Below are positions 40,201-54,050 of a DNA stretch of 64,000 bases, piece after piece. How positions within the stretch are numbered: the first letter of the stretch is position 1; each line of letters begins with the position of its first letter. The notes under the pieces were generated by a model, which made no database searches, was not told the origin of the DNA, and was given only the letters and a program-made list of their open reading frames with translations. This stretch comes from Paratinospora sagittata. Its lineage: Eukaryota; Streptophyta; Magnoliopsida; Ranunculales; Menispermaceae. The stretch is from the NCBI GenBank assembly GCA_035771175.1, contig CM069593.1, forward strand, positions 33,802,741-33,866,740, given 5' to 3'. A program made the translations under genes and the position numbers.

Positions 40201-40898
40201 TAAGCAAACTTATATATCAATCAACTATCTTTTGGATCGATAACTTAGTTGACTGACTTGTATATTGATTGACCAATCGGTACATAAATTTTAAATAACC
40301 ACAACTTTTTCGTTTTAACTACGGTTTGAGTAATTGAAAATGAGTTTGATGGAGAAAGAGAATACCTACAAATTCATATGTTGTAGCTTACTTTCGGAAC
40401 ACCGATCTCCGTTGATTAGTACTTTAAACATTTAGTAGGAACTGGTTCGGTCACTGATTACTGGAAAGTCACTCAATGCTGTTGCTTTTTTAGATCCTGT
40501 CCTCATATTTCCAACACATTTTGAGTTAGTCAAATCGGACTTAAAACGAAAGAGTTATGGTCATTTCAAGTTTATTTATCGATTGGTCAATTGATATGTC
40601 GGTCGATAAGCAAACTTATATAGCAATCAACTACCTTTTCGATCGATAAGTTAGTTGACTGACTAGTATATTGATTGACCAATCGGTACGTAAATTTTAA
40701 ATAACCGCAACTTATTCGTTTTAACTATGGTTTGAGTAATTTAAAATGAGTTGAATGGAGAAAGAGAATATCTACAAATTCATTGGCTGTAACTTACTTT
40801 CGGAACACCGGTAACCGTTGATTTGTACTTTGAATATTTAGTAGGAACTGGTCCGGTCATAGATTACTAAAAAGTCACCGAAAGCTGCTGGTTTTTTA
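37248..40898 (+). repeat. Three-monomer HOR, three copies (about 1217 bp each)
   Basis: Units are 37248-38463, 38464-39680 and 39681-40898. Each holds a monomer with gatatgcctgtcgg and catttgggtcg, then one with gaggtgtacttattc, then one with accgatctccg, caatgcggttg or caatgctgttg, and gtcggtcgataagc. The third unit ends differently (gtcatagattac, as at 35587), so its right end was joined by recombination to an older monomer. Confidence 0.9.
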
Positions 40899-41246
40899 GA
40901 CCGTGTCCTCATTGGAGGTTTACTTATGGGTTGGTCAATCGATATGCCGGTCGGTAAGCAAACTTATATATCAATCAACTATCTTTTGGATCGATAACTT
41001 AGTTGACTGACTTGTATATTGATTGACCAATCGGTACGTAAATTTTAAATAACCACAACTTTTTCATTTTAACTATGGTTTGAGCAATTCAAAATGAGTT
41101 TGATAGAGAAAGAGAATCTCTACAAATTCATATGTTGTAACTTAGTTTCGGAACACCGGTAACCGTTGATTAGTACTTTAAATATTTAGTAGCAACTGGT
41201 CCGGTCAATGATTACAGGAAAGTCACTGAAAGCTGCTGGTTTTTTG
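40899..41246 (+). repeat. Truncated monomer, 58-bp deletion removing the left palindrome arm
   Basis: This monomer is 348 bp. It runs gaccgtgtcctcat straight into tggaggtttac at about 40912. The 58 bp present in sister monomers (42465, 46118) are missing, and they contain the entire 50-bp left arm. The sequence CAT is present at both ends of the lost segment, giving a 3-bp microhomology. Confidence 0.92.
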
Positions 41247-44087
41247 GATCCTGTCCTCATATTTGCAACTCATTTTGAATTACTTAAATCGGAGTTAAAA
41301 CGAAAGAGTTATAGTAATTTCAAGTTTATTTATCGAGTGGTCAATTGATATGCCGGTCGGTAAGCAAACTTATATAGCAATCAACCACCTTTTGGATCGA
41401 TAAGTTAGTTGACTGACTAGTATATTGATTGACCAATCGGTACGTAAATTTTCAATAACCACAACTTATTCGTTTTAACTATGGTTTGAGTAATTGAAAA
41501 TGAGTTGGATGGAGAAAGAGAATATCTACAAATTCATACGCTGTAGCTTACTTCCGGAACACCGGTCACCGTTGATTAGTACTTTAAATAATTAGTAGCA
41601 GCTGGTCCGGTCACTGATTACTGGAAAGTCACTCAAAGCTGCTGGTTTTTTGGGACCTGTCCTCATATTTTCGACACATTTTGAATTACTCAAATCGTAG
41701 TTAAAACGGAAGAGTTGTGGTCATTTCAAGTTTATTTATCGATTGGTCAATTGATATGTCGGTCGGTAAGCAAACTTATATAACAATCAACTACCTTTTG
41801 GATCGATAAGTTACTTGATTGACTAGTATATTGATTGACCAATCGGTACGTAAATTTTAAATAACCACAACTTTTTTGTTTTAACTATGGTTTGAGTAAT
41901 TCAAAATAAGTTGGATGGAGAAAGAGAATATCTAAAAATTCATATGTTGTAGCTTACTTTCGAGACACCGGTCACCGTTGATTAGTACTTTAAATAATTT
42001 GTAGCAACAGGTCCGGTCACTGATTACTGGAAAGTTACTCAAAGCTGGTGGTTTTTTGTATCCTGTCCACATATTTCCAACACATTTTGAATTAGTCAAA
42101 TCGGAGTTAAAACGGAAGAGTTATGGTCATTTCAAGTTTATTTATCGAGTGGTCAATTGATATGCCGGTCGGTAAGCAAACTTATATAGCAATCAACTAC
42201 CTTTTGGATCGATAAGTTAGTTGACTGACTAGTATATTGATTGATCAATCGGTACGTAAATTTTCAATAACCACAACTTATTCGTTTTAACTATGGTTTG
42301 AGTAATTGAAAATGAGTTGGATGGAGAAAGAGAATATCTACAAATTCATAGGCTGTAACATACTTTCGGAACACCGGTAACCGTTGATTTGTACTTTGAA
42401 TATTTAGTAGGAACTGGTCTGGTCACCGATTACTAAAAAGTCATTGAAAGCTGCTGGTTTTTTAGATCGTGTCCTCGTACTTCCAACACATTTTGAATTA
42501 CTCAAATCGGAGTTAAAACGAAAGAGTTATGGTCATTGGAGGTTTACTTATGGGTTGGTCAATCAATATGCCGGTCGGTAAGCAAACTTATATATCAATC
42601 AACTATCTTTTGGGTCGATAACTTAGTTGACTGACTTGTATATTGATTGACCAATCGGTACGTAAATTTTAAATAACCACAACTTTTTCATTTTAACTAT
42701 GGTTTGAGTAATTCAAAATGAGTTTGATAGAGAAAGAGAATCTCTACAAATTCATATGTTGTAACTTACTTTCGGAACACCGGTAACCGTTGATTAGTAC
42801 TTTAAATATTTAGTAGCAACTGGTCCGGTCACTGATTACAGGAAAGTCACTGAAAGCTGCTGGTTTTTTGGATCCTGTCCTCATATTTGCAACTCATTTT
42901 GAATTACTTAAATCGGAGTTAAAACGAAAGAGTTATAGTAATTTCAAGTTTATTTATCGAGTGGTCAATTGATATGCCGGTCGGTAAGCAAACTTATATA
43001 GCAATCAACCACCTTTTGGATCGATAAGTTAGTTGACTGACTAGTATATTGATTGACCAATCGGTACGTAAATTTTCAATAACCACAACTTATTCGTTTT
43101 AACTATGGTTTGAGTAATTGAAAATGAGTTGGATGGAGAAAGAGAATATCTACAAATTCATACGCTGTAGCTTACTTCCGGAACACCGGTCACCGTTGAT
43201 TAGTACTTTAAATAATTAGTAGCAGCTGGTCCGGTCACTGATTACTGGAAAGTCACTCAAAGCTGCTGGTTTTTTGGGACCTGTCCTCATATTTCCGACA
43301 CATTTTGAATTACTCAAGTCGTAGTTAAAACGGAAGAGTTGTGGTCATTTCAAGTTTATTTATCGATTGGTCAATTGATATGTCGGTCGGTAAGCAAACT
43401 TATATAACAATCAACTACCTTTTGGATCGATAAGTTACTTGATTGACTAGTATATTGATTGACCAATCGGTACGTAATTTTTAAATAACCACAACTTTTT
43501 TATTTTAACTATGGTTTGAGTAATTCATAATGAGTTGGATGGAGAAAGAGAATATCTAAAAAATCATATGTTGTAGCTTACTTTCGAGACACCGGTCACC
43601 GTTGATTAGTACTTTAAATAATTTGTAGCAACTGGTCCGGTCACTGATTACTGGAAAGTTACTCAAAGCTGGTGGTTTTTTGTATCCTGTCCACATATTT
43701 CCAACACATTTTGAATTAGTCAAATCGGAGTTAAAACGGAAGAGTTATGGTCATTTCAAGTTTATTTATCGAGTGGTCAATTGATATGCCGGTCGGTAAG
43801 CAAACTTATATAGCAATCAACTACCTTTTGGATCGATAAGTTAGTTGACTGACTAGTATATTGATTGATCAATCGGTACGTAAATTTTCAATAACCACAA
43901 CTTATTCGTTTTAACTATGGTTTGAGTAATTGAAAATGAGTTGGATGGAGAAAGAGAATATCTACAAATTCATAGGCTGTAACGTACTTTCAGAACACTA
44001 GTAACCGTTGATTTGTACTTTTAATATTTAGTAGGAACTGGTCCGGTCACCGATTACTAAAAAGTCATTGAAAGCTGCTGTTTTTTA
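40899..44087 (+). repeat. Four-monomer HOR, two copies (1624-bp offset)
   Basis: Monomers 40899, 41247, 41653 and 42059 recur at 42465, 42871, 43277 and 43683. Markers are tcattggagg with ttatgggttgg; tttgcaactcatt with acttaaatcgg; gggacctgtcc with tcgtagtt; and gtatcctgtcc with gctggtgg. The first copy has the 58-bp deletion, so the unit lengths differ although the other offsets are exact. Confidence 0.88.
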
Positions 44088-46523
44088 GATCGTGTCCTCA
44101 TACTTCCAACACATTTTGAATTACTCAAATCGGAGTTAAAACGAAAGAGTTATGGTCATTGGAGGTTTACTTATGGGTTGGTCAATCGATATGCCGGTCG
44201 GTAAGCAAACTTATATATCAATCAACTATCTTTTGCATCGATAACTTTGTTGACAGACTTGTATATTGATTGACCAATCGGTACGTAAATTTTAAATAAC
44301 CACAACTTTTTCATTTTAACTATGGTTTGAGTAATTCAAAATGAGTTTGATGGAGAAAGAGAATCTCTACAAATTCATATGTTGTAACTTACTTTCGGAA
44401 CACCGGTAACTGTTGATTAGTACTTTAAATAATTAGTAGCAGCTGGTCCGGTCACTGATTACTGGAAAGTCACTCAAAGCTGCTGGTTTTTTGGGACCTG
44501 TCCTCATATTTCCGACACATTTTGAATTACTCAAATCGTAGTTAAAACGGAAGAGTTGTGGTCATTTCAAGTTTATTTATCGATTGGTCAATTGATATGT
44601 CGGTCGGTAAGCAAACTTATATAACAATCAACTACCTTTTGGATCGATAAGTTACTTGATTGACTAGTATATTGATTGACCAATCGGTACGTAAATTTTA
44701 AATAACCACAACTTTTTTGTTTTAACTATGGTTTGAGTAATTCAAAATGAGTTGGATGGAGAAAGAGAATATCTACAAATTCATATGTTGTAGCTTACTT
44801 TCGAGACACCGGTCACTGTTGATTAGTACTTTAAATAATTTGTAGCAACTGGTCCGGTCACTGATTACTGGAAAGTTACTCAAAGCTGGTGGTTTTTTGT
44901 ATCCTGTCCACATATTTCCAACACATTTTGAATTAGTCAAATCGGAGTTAAAACGGAAGAGTTATGGTCATTTCAAGTTTATTTATCGATTGGTCATTTG
45001 ATATGTCGGTCGGTAAGCAAACTAATATAGCAATCAACTACCTTTTGGATCGATAAGTTGGTTGACTGACTAGTATATTGATTGACCATTCGGTACGTAA
45101 ATTTTAAATATCCACAACTTATTCGTTTTAACTATGGTCTGAGTAATTTAAAATGAGTTGGATGGAGAAAGAGAACATCTACAAATTCATTTGTTGTAAC
45201 TTACTTTTGGAACACAAGTAACCGTTGATTTGTACTTTGGATATTTAGTTGGAACTGATCCGGTCACCGATTAGTAAAAAGTCATTGAAAGCTGCTGGTT
45301 TTTTAGATCCTGTCATCATATTTCTAACTCATTTTGAATTACTTAAACCGGAGTTAAAACGAAAGAGTTATAGTAATTTCAAGTTTATTTATCGAGTGGT
45401 CAATTGATATGTCGGTCGGTAAGCAAACTTATATAGCAATCAACTACCTTTTGGCTCGATAAGTTAGTTGACTGACTAGTATATTGATTGACCAATCGGT
45501 ACGTAAATTTTCAATAACCACAACTTATTCGTTTTAACTATGGTTTGAGTAATTGAAAATGAGTTGGATGGAGAAAGAGAATATCTACAAATTCATATGC
45601 TGTAACTTACTTTTGGAACACAGGTAACCGTTGATTTGTACTTTGAATATTTAGTAGGAACTGGTCCGGTCACCGATCACTAAAAATTCATTGAAAGTTG
45701 CTGGTTTTTTAGATCGTGTCCTCATACTTCCAACACATTTTGAATTACTCAAATTGGAGTTAAAACGGAAGAGTTATGGTCATTAGAGGTTTACTTATGG
45801 ATTGGTCAAACGATATGCCGGTCGGTAAGCAAACTTATATAGCAATCAACTACGTTTTGGATCGATAAGTTAGTTGACTGACTAGTATATTGATTGACCA
45901 ATCGGTACGTAAATTTTCAATAACCACAACTTATTCGTTTTAACTATGGTTTGAGTAATTGAAAATGAGTTGGATGGAGAAAGAGAATATCTACAAATTC
46001 ATAGGCTGTAACATACTTTCGGAACACCGGTAACCGTTGATTTGTACTTTGAATATTTAGTAGGAACTGGTCCGGTCACCGATTACTAAAAAGTCATTGA
46101 AAGCTGCTGGTTTTTTAGATCGTGTCCTCATACTTCCAACACATTTTGAATTACTTAAATCGGAGTTAAAACGAAAGAGTTATGGTCATTGGAGGTTTAC
46201 TTATGGGTTGGTCAATCGATATGCCGGTCGGTAAGCAAACTTATATATCAAACAACTATCTTTTGGATCGATAACTTAGTTGACTGACTTGTATATTGAT
46301 TGACCAATCGGTACGTAAATTTTAAATAACCACAACTTTTTCATTTTAACTATGGTTTGAGTAATTCAAAATGAGTTTGATAGAGAAAGAGAATCTCTAG
46401 AAATTCATATGTTGTAACTTACTTTCGGAACACCGGTAACTGTTGATTAGTACTTTAAATATTTAGTAGCAACTGGTCCGGTCACTGATTACAGGAAAGT
46501 CACTGAAAGCTGCTGGTTTTTTG
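44088..46523 (+). repeat. Mixed monomers related to the four-monomer HOR
   Basis: Starts are 44088, 44494, 44900, 45306, 45712 and 46118. Monomers 44494 and 44900 repeat 43277 and 43683 at 1217 bp, a three-monomer step that skips the gcaactcatt monomer. Monomer 44088 is a left-of-44400 copy of the first type fused to the end of another, consistent with an exchange inside the monomer. Confidence 0.78.
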
Positions 46524-49500
46524 GATCCTCTCCTCATATTTGCAACTCATTTTGAATTACTTAAATCGGAGTTAAAACGAAAGACTTATATTAATTTCAA
46601 GTTTATTTATCGAGTGGTCAATTGATATGCCGGTCGGTAAGCAAACTTATATAGCAATCAACTACCTTTTGGATCGATAAGTTAGTTGACTGACTAGTAT
46701 ATTGATTGACCAATCGGTACGTAAATTTTCAATAACCACAACTTATTCGTTTTAACTATGGTTTGAGTAATTGAAAATGAGTTGGATGGAGAAAGAGAAT
46801 ACCTACAAATTCATAGGCTGTAACATACTTTCGGAACACCGGTAACCGTTGATTTGTACGTTGAATATTTAGTAGGAACTGGTCCGGTCACCGATTACTA
46901 AAAAGTCATTGAACGCTGCTGGTTTTTTAGATCGTGTCCTCATACTTCCAACACATTTTGAATTACTCAAATTGGAGTTAAAACGGAAGAGTTATGGTCA
47001 TTGGAGGTTTACTTATGGATTGGTCAATCGATGTGCCGGTCGGTAAGCAAACTTATATAGCAATCAACCACCTTTTGGATCGATAAGTTAGTTGACTGAC
47101 TAGTATATTGATTGACCAATCGGTACGTAAATTTTAAATATCCACAACTTATTCGTTTTAACTATGATTTGAGTAATTGAAATTGAGTTGGATGGAGAAA
47201 GAGAATATCTACAAATTCATAGGCTGTAACATACTTTCGGAACACCGGTAACCGTTGATTTGTACTTTGAATATTTAGTAGGAACTGGTCCGGTCACCGA
47301 TTACTAAAAAGTCATTGAAAGCTGCTGGTTTTTTAGATCGTGTCCTCATACTTCCAACACATTTTGAATTACTCAAATTGGAGTTAAAACGGAAGAGTTA
47401 TGGTCATTGGAGGTTTACTTATGGATTGGTCAATCGATATGCCGGTCGGTAAGCAAACTTATATAGCAATCAACTCCCTTTTGGATCGATAAGTTGGTTG
47501 ACTGACTAGTATATTGATTGACCAATCGGTACGTAAATTTTAAATATCCACAACTTATTCGTTTTAACTATGGTTTGAGTAATTTAAAATGAGTTGGATG
47601 GAGAAAGAGAATATCTACAAATTCATATGCTGTAACTTACTTTTGGAACACAGGTAACCGTTGATTTGTACTTTGGATATTTAGTTGGAACTGGTCCAGT
47701 CACCGATAAGTAAAAAGTCATTGAAAGCTGTTTGTTTTTTAGATCGTGTCCTCATATTTCCAACACATTTTGAATTACTCAAATTGGAGTTAAAACGAAA
47801 GAGTTATGGTCATTTCAAGTTTATTTATCGATTGGTCAATTGATATGTCGGTCGGTAAGCAACCTTATATAGCAATCAACAACCTTTTGGATCGATAAGT
47901 TAGTTGACTGACTAGTATATTGATTGACCAATCGGTACGTAAATTTTAAATAACAACAACTTTTTCGTTTAAACTATGGTTTGAGTAATTCAGAATGAGT
48001 TGGATGGAGAAAGAGAATATCTACAAATTCATATGTTGTAGCTTACTTCCGGAACACCAGTCACCGTTGATTAGTACTTTAAATAATTAGAATCAACTGG
48101 TCGGGTCACTGATTACTGGAAAGTCACTCAAAGCTACTGGTTTTTTGGATCCTGTCCTCATATTTCCAACACATTTTGAATTACTCAAATCGGAGTTAAA
48201 ACGGAAGAGTTATGGTCATTTCAAGTTTTTTTATCGATTGGTCAATTGATATGTCGGTCGGTGAGCAAACTTATATAGCAATCAACTACCTTTTGGATCG
48301 ATAAGTTACTTGATTGACTTGTATATTGATTGACCAATCGGTACGTAAATTTTAAATAACCACAACTTTTTCGTTTTAACTATGGTTTGAGTAATTCAAA
48401 ATGAGTTGGATGGAGAAAGAGAATATCTACAAATTCATATGTTGTAGCTTACTTTCGGAACACCGGTCACCGTTGATTAGTACTTTAAATAATTAGTAGC
48501 AACAGGTACGGTCACTGATTACTGGAAAGTAACTCAAAGCTGGTGGTTTTTTGCATCCTGTCCACATATTTCCAACACATTTTGAATTACTCAAATCGGA
48601 GTTAAAATGGAAGAGTTATGGTCATTTCAAGTTTATTTATCGATTGGTCAATTGATATGTCGATCGGAAAGCAAACTTATATAACAATCAACTACCTTTT
48701 TGATCGATAAGTTACTTGATTGACTAGTATATTGATTGACCAATCGGTACGTAAATTTTAAATAACCACAACCTTTTCGTTTTAACTATGGTTTGAGTAA
48801 TTCAAAATGAGTTGGATGGAGAAAGAGAATATCTACAAATTCATATGTTGTACCTTACTTTCGGAACACAGGTCACCGTTGATTAGTGCTTTAAATATTT
48901 AGTAGCAATTGGTCCGATCACTGATTACTGGGAAGTCACTCAAAGCTGCTGGTTTTTTGGATCTTGTCCTCATATTTCCAACTCATTTTGAATTACTAAA
49001 ATCAGAGTTAAAACGAAAGAGTTATGGTCATTTCAAGTTTATTTATCGATTGGTCAATTGATATGTCGGTCGGTAAGCAACCTTATATAGCAATCAACTA
49101 CCTTTTGGATCGATAAGTTAGTTGACTGACTAGTATATTGATTGACCAATCGGTACGTAAATTTTAAATAACCACAACTTTTTCGTTTTACCTATGGTTT
49201 GAGTAATTCAAAATGAGTTCGATGGAGAAAGAGAATATCTACAAATTCATATGTTGTAACTTCCTTTCGGAACACCGGTAATCGTTGATTAGTACTTTAA
49301 ATATTTAGTAGCAACTGGTCTGGTCACTGATTACTGGAAAGTCACTCAAAGCTCCTGGGTTTTTGGATCCGGTCCTCATATTTCCAACTCATTTTGAATT
49401 ACTCAAATCGGAGTTAAAACGAAAGAGTTATGGTAATTTCTTGTTTATTTATCGAGTTGTCAATTGATATGCCGGTTGGTAAGCAAACTTATATAGCAAT

Positions 49501-50392
49501 CAAATACCTTTTGGATCGATAAGTTAGTTGACTGACTAGTATATTGATTGACCAATCGGTACATAAATTTTAAATAACCACAACTTTTTCGTTTTAACTA
49601 TGGTTTGAGTAATTCAAAATGAGTTTGATGGGGAAAGAGAATATCTACAAATTCATATGCTGTAACTTCCTTTCGGAACACCGGTAACTATTGATTAGTA
49701 CTTTAAATATTTAGTAGCAACTGGTCCGGTCACTGATTACTGGAAAGTCACTCAAAGCTCCTAGGTTTCTGGATCATGTCCTCATATTTCCAACTCATTT
49801 TCAATTACTCAAATCGAAGTTAAAACGAAAGAGTTATGGTAATTTCAAGTTTATTTATCGAGTCGTCAATTGATATGCCGGTCGGTAAGCAAACTTATAT
49901 AGCAATCAACTACCTTTTGGATCGATAAGTTAGTTGACTGACTAGTATATTGATTGACCAATCGGTACGTAAATTTTAAATAACCACAACTTAATCGTTT
50001 TAACTATGATTTGAGTAATTCAAAATGAGTCGGATGGAGAAAGAGAATATCTACAAATTCATATGTTGTAGCTTACTTCCGGAACACCAGTCACTTTTGA
50101 TTAGTACTTTAAATAATTAGTAGCAACTGGTCGGGTCACTGATTACTGGAAAGTCACTCAAAGCTACTGGTTTTTGGATCCTGTCCTCGTATTTCCAACA
50201 CATTTTGAATTACTCAAATCGGAATTGAAACGGAAGAGCTAGGGTCATTTCAAGTTTATTTATCGATTGGTCAATTGATATGTCGGTCGATAAGCAAACT
50301 TATATAGCAATCAACTACCTTTTGGATCGATAAGTTACTTGATTGACTAGTATATTGATTGACCAATCGGTACGTAAATTTTAAATAACAAC
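46334..50392 (+). repeat. First copy of a ten-monomer duplication (about 4059 bp)
   Basis: The block runs from the right part of monomer 46118 to the left part of monomer 50177. Its right part of 46118 (gatagagaaag, aatctctagaaattc at 46382) is repeated 4059 bp later at 50441. Within it, monomers start at 46524, 46930, 47336, 47742, 48148, 48554, 48960, 49366 and 49772. Distinctive members carry ggatatttagttgg with ggtccagtcacc, gcatcctgtcc, ggatcttgtcc, and gctcctaggtttctgg. End points are approximate because flanking monomers are similar. Confidence 0.88.
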
Positions 50393-53300
50393 AACTTTTT
50401 CATTTTAACTATGGTTTGAGTAATTCAAAATGAGTTTGATAGAGAAAGAGAATCTCTAGAAATTCATATGTTGTAACTTACTTTCGGAACACCGGTAACT
50501 GTTGATTAGTACTTTAAATATTTAGTAGCAACTGGTCCGGTCACTGATTACAGGAAAGTCACTGAAAGCTGCTGGTTTTTTGGATCCTGTCCTCATATTT
50601 GCAACTCATTTTGAATTACTTAAATCGGAGTTAAAACGAAAGACTTATATTAATTTCAAGTTTATTTATCGAGTGGTCAATTGATATGCCGGTCGGTAAG
50701 CAAACTTATATAGCAATCAACTACCTTTTGGATCGATAAGTTAGTTGACTGACTAGTATATTGATTGACCAATCGGTACGTAAATTTTCAATATCCACAA
50801 CTTATTCGTTTTAACTATGATTTGAGTAATTGAAATTGAGTTGGATGGAGAAAGAGAATATCTACAAATTCATAGGCTGTAACATACTTTCGGAACACCG
50901 GTAACCGTTGATTTGTACTTTGAATATTTAGTAGGAACTGGTCCGGTCACCGATTACTAAAAAGTCATTGAAAGCTGCTGGTTTTTTAGATCGTGTCCTC
51001 ATACTTCCAACACATTTTGAATTACTCAAATTGGAGTTAAAACGGAAGAGTTATGGTCATTGGAGGTTTACTTATGGATTGGTCAATCGATATGCCGGTC
51101 GGTAAGCAAACTTATATAGCAATCAACTCCCTTTTGGATCGATAAGTTGGTTGACTGACTAGTATATTGATTGACCAATCGGTACGTAAATTTTAAATAT
51201 CCACAACTTATTCGTTTTAACTATGGTTTGAGTAATTTAAAATGAGTTGGATGGAGAAAGAGAATATCTACAAATTCATATGCTGTAACTTACTTTTGGA
51301 ACACAGGTAACCGTTGATTTGTACTTTGGATATTTAGTTGGAACTGGTCCAGTCACCGATAAGTAAAAAGTCATTGAAAGCTGTTTGTTTTTTAGATCGT
51401 GTCCTCATATTTCCAACACATTTTGAATTACTCAAATTGGAGTTAAAACGAAAGAGTTATGGTCATTTCAAGTTTATTTATCGATTGGTCAATTGATATG
51501 TCGGTCGGTAAGCAACCTTATATAGCAATCAACAACCTTTTGGATCGATAAGTTAGTTGACTGACTAGTATATTGATTGACCAATCGGTACGTAAATTTT
51601 AAATAACAACAACTTTTTCGTTTAAACTATGGTTTGAGTAATTCAGAATGAGTTGGATGGAGAAAGAGAATATCTACAAATTCATATGTTGTAGCTTACT
51701 TCCGGAACACCAGTCACCGTTGATTAGTACTTTAAATAATTAGAATCAACTGGTCGGGTCACTGATTACTGGAAAGTCACTCAAAGCTACTGGTTTTTTG
51801 GATCCTGTCCTCATATTTCCAACACATTTTGAATTACTCAAATTGGAGTTAAAACGGAAGAGTTATGGTCATTTCAAGTTTTTTTATCGATTGGTCAATT
51901 GATATGTCGGTCGGTGAGCAAACTTATATAGCAATCAACTACCTTTTGGATCGATAAGTTACTTGATTGACTTGTATATTGATTGACCAATCGGTACGTA
52001 AATTTTAAATAACCACAACTTTTTCGTTTTAACTATGGTTTGAGTAATTCAAAATGAGTTGGATGGAGAAAGAGAATATCTACAAATTCATATGTTGTAG
52101 CTTACTTTCGGAACACCGGTCACCGTTGATTAGTACTTTAAATAATTAGTAGCAACAGGTACGGTCACTGATTACTGGAAAGTAACTCAAAGCTGGTGGT
52201 TTTTTGCATCCTGTCCACATATTTCCAACACATTTTGAATTACTCAAATCGGAGTTAAAATGGAAGAGTTATGGTCATTTCAAGTTTATTTATCGATTGG
52301 TCAATTGATATGTCGATCGGAAAGCAAACTTATATAACAATCAACTACCTTTTTGATCGATAAGTTACTTGATTGACTAGTATATTGATTGACCAATCGG
52401 TACGTAAATTTTAAATAACCACAACCTTTTCGTTTTAACTATGGTTTGAGTAATTCAAAATGAGTTGGATGGAGAAAGAGAATATCTACAAATTCATATG
52501 TTGTACCTTACTTTCGGAACACAGGTCACCGTTGATTAGTGCTTTAAATATTTAGTAGCAATTGGTCCGATCACTGATTACTGGGAAGTCACTCAAAGCT
52601 GCTGGTTTTTTGGATCTTGTCCTCATATTTCCAACTCATTTTGAATTACTAAAATCAGAGTTAAAACGAAAGAGTTATGGTCATTTCAAGTTTATTTATC
52701 GATTGGTCAATTGATATGTCGGTCGGTAAGCAACCTTATATAGCAATCAACTACCTTTTGGATCGATAAGTTAGTTGACTGACTAGTATATTGATTGACC
52801 AATCGGTACGTAAATTTTAAATAACCACAACTTTTTCGTTTTACCTATGGTTTGAGTAATTCAAAATGAGTTCGATGGAGAAAGAGAATATCTACAAATT
52901 CATATGTTGTAACTTCCTTTCGGAACACCGGTAATCGTTGATTAGTACTTTAAATATTTAGTAGCAACTGGTCTGGTCACTGATTACTGGAAAGTCACTC
53001 AAAGCTCCTGGGTTTTTGGATCCGGTCCTCATATTTCCAACTCATTTTGAATTACTCAAATCGGAGTTAAAACGAAAGAGTTATGGTAATTTCTTGTTTA
53101 TTTATCGAGTTGTCAATTGATATGCCGGTTGGTAAGCAAACTTATATAGCAATCAAATACCTTTTGGATCGATAAGTTAGTTGACTGACTAGTATATTGA
53201 TTGACCAATCGGTACATAAATTTTAAATAACCACAACTTTTTCGTTTTAACTATGGTTTGAGTAATTCAAAATGAGTTTGATGGGGAAAGAGAATATCTA

Positions 53301-54050
53301 CAAATTCATATGCTGTAACTTCCTTTCGGAACACCGGTAACTATTGATTAGTACTTTAAATATTTAGTAGCAACTGGTCCGGTCACTGATTACTGGAAAG
53401 TCACTCAAAGCTCCTAGGTTTCTGGATCATGTCCTCATATTTCCAACTCATTTTCAATTACTCAAATCGAAGTTAAAACGAAAGAGTTATGGTAATTTCA
53501 AGTTTATTTATCGAGTCGTCAATTGATATGCCGGTCGGTAAGCAAACTTATATAGCAATCAACTACCTTTTGGATCGATAAGTTAGTTGACTGACTAGTA
53601 TATTGATTGACCAATCGGTACGTAAATTTTAAATAACCACAACTTAATCGTTTTAACTATGATTTGAGTAATTCAAAATGAGTCGGATGGAGAAAGAGAA
53701 TATCTACAAATTCATATGTTGTAGCTTACTTCCGGAACACCAGTCACTTTTGATTAGTACTTTAAATAATTAGTAGCAACTGGTCGGGTCACTGATTACT
53801 GGAAAGTCACTCAAAGCTACTGGTTTTTGGATCCTGTCCTCGTATTTCCAACACATTTTGAATTACTCAAATCGGAATTGAAACGGAAGAGCTAGGGTCA
53901 TTTCAAGTTTATTTATCGATTGGTCAATTGATATGTCGGTCGATAAGCAAACTTATATAGCAATCAACTACCTTTTGGATCGATAAGTTACTTGATTGAC
54001 TAGTATATTGATTGACCAATCGGTACGTAAATTTTAAATAACAACAACTT
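50393..54050 (+). repeat. Second copy of the duplication, one monomer shorter
   Basis: Monomers 50989, 51395, 51801, 52207, 52613, 53019, 53425 and 53830 match 47336 to 50177 at a constant offset of 3653 bp (nine monomers minus one base). The left end matches at 4059 bp. The difference is explained by monomer 50583, whose left part copies 46524 (gcaactcatt, gacttatattaat) and whose right part copies 46930 (atatccac, ctatgatttgag, gaaattgag), with the switch near 50790. Identity between the copies looks very high. Confidence 0.9.
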
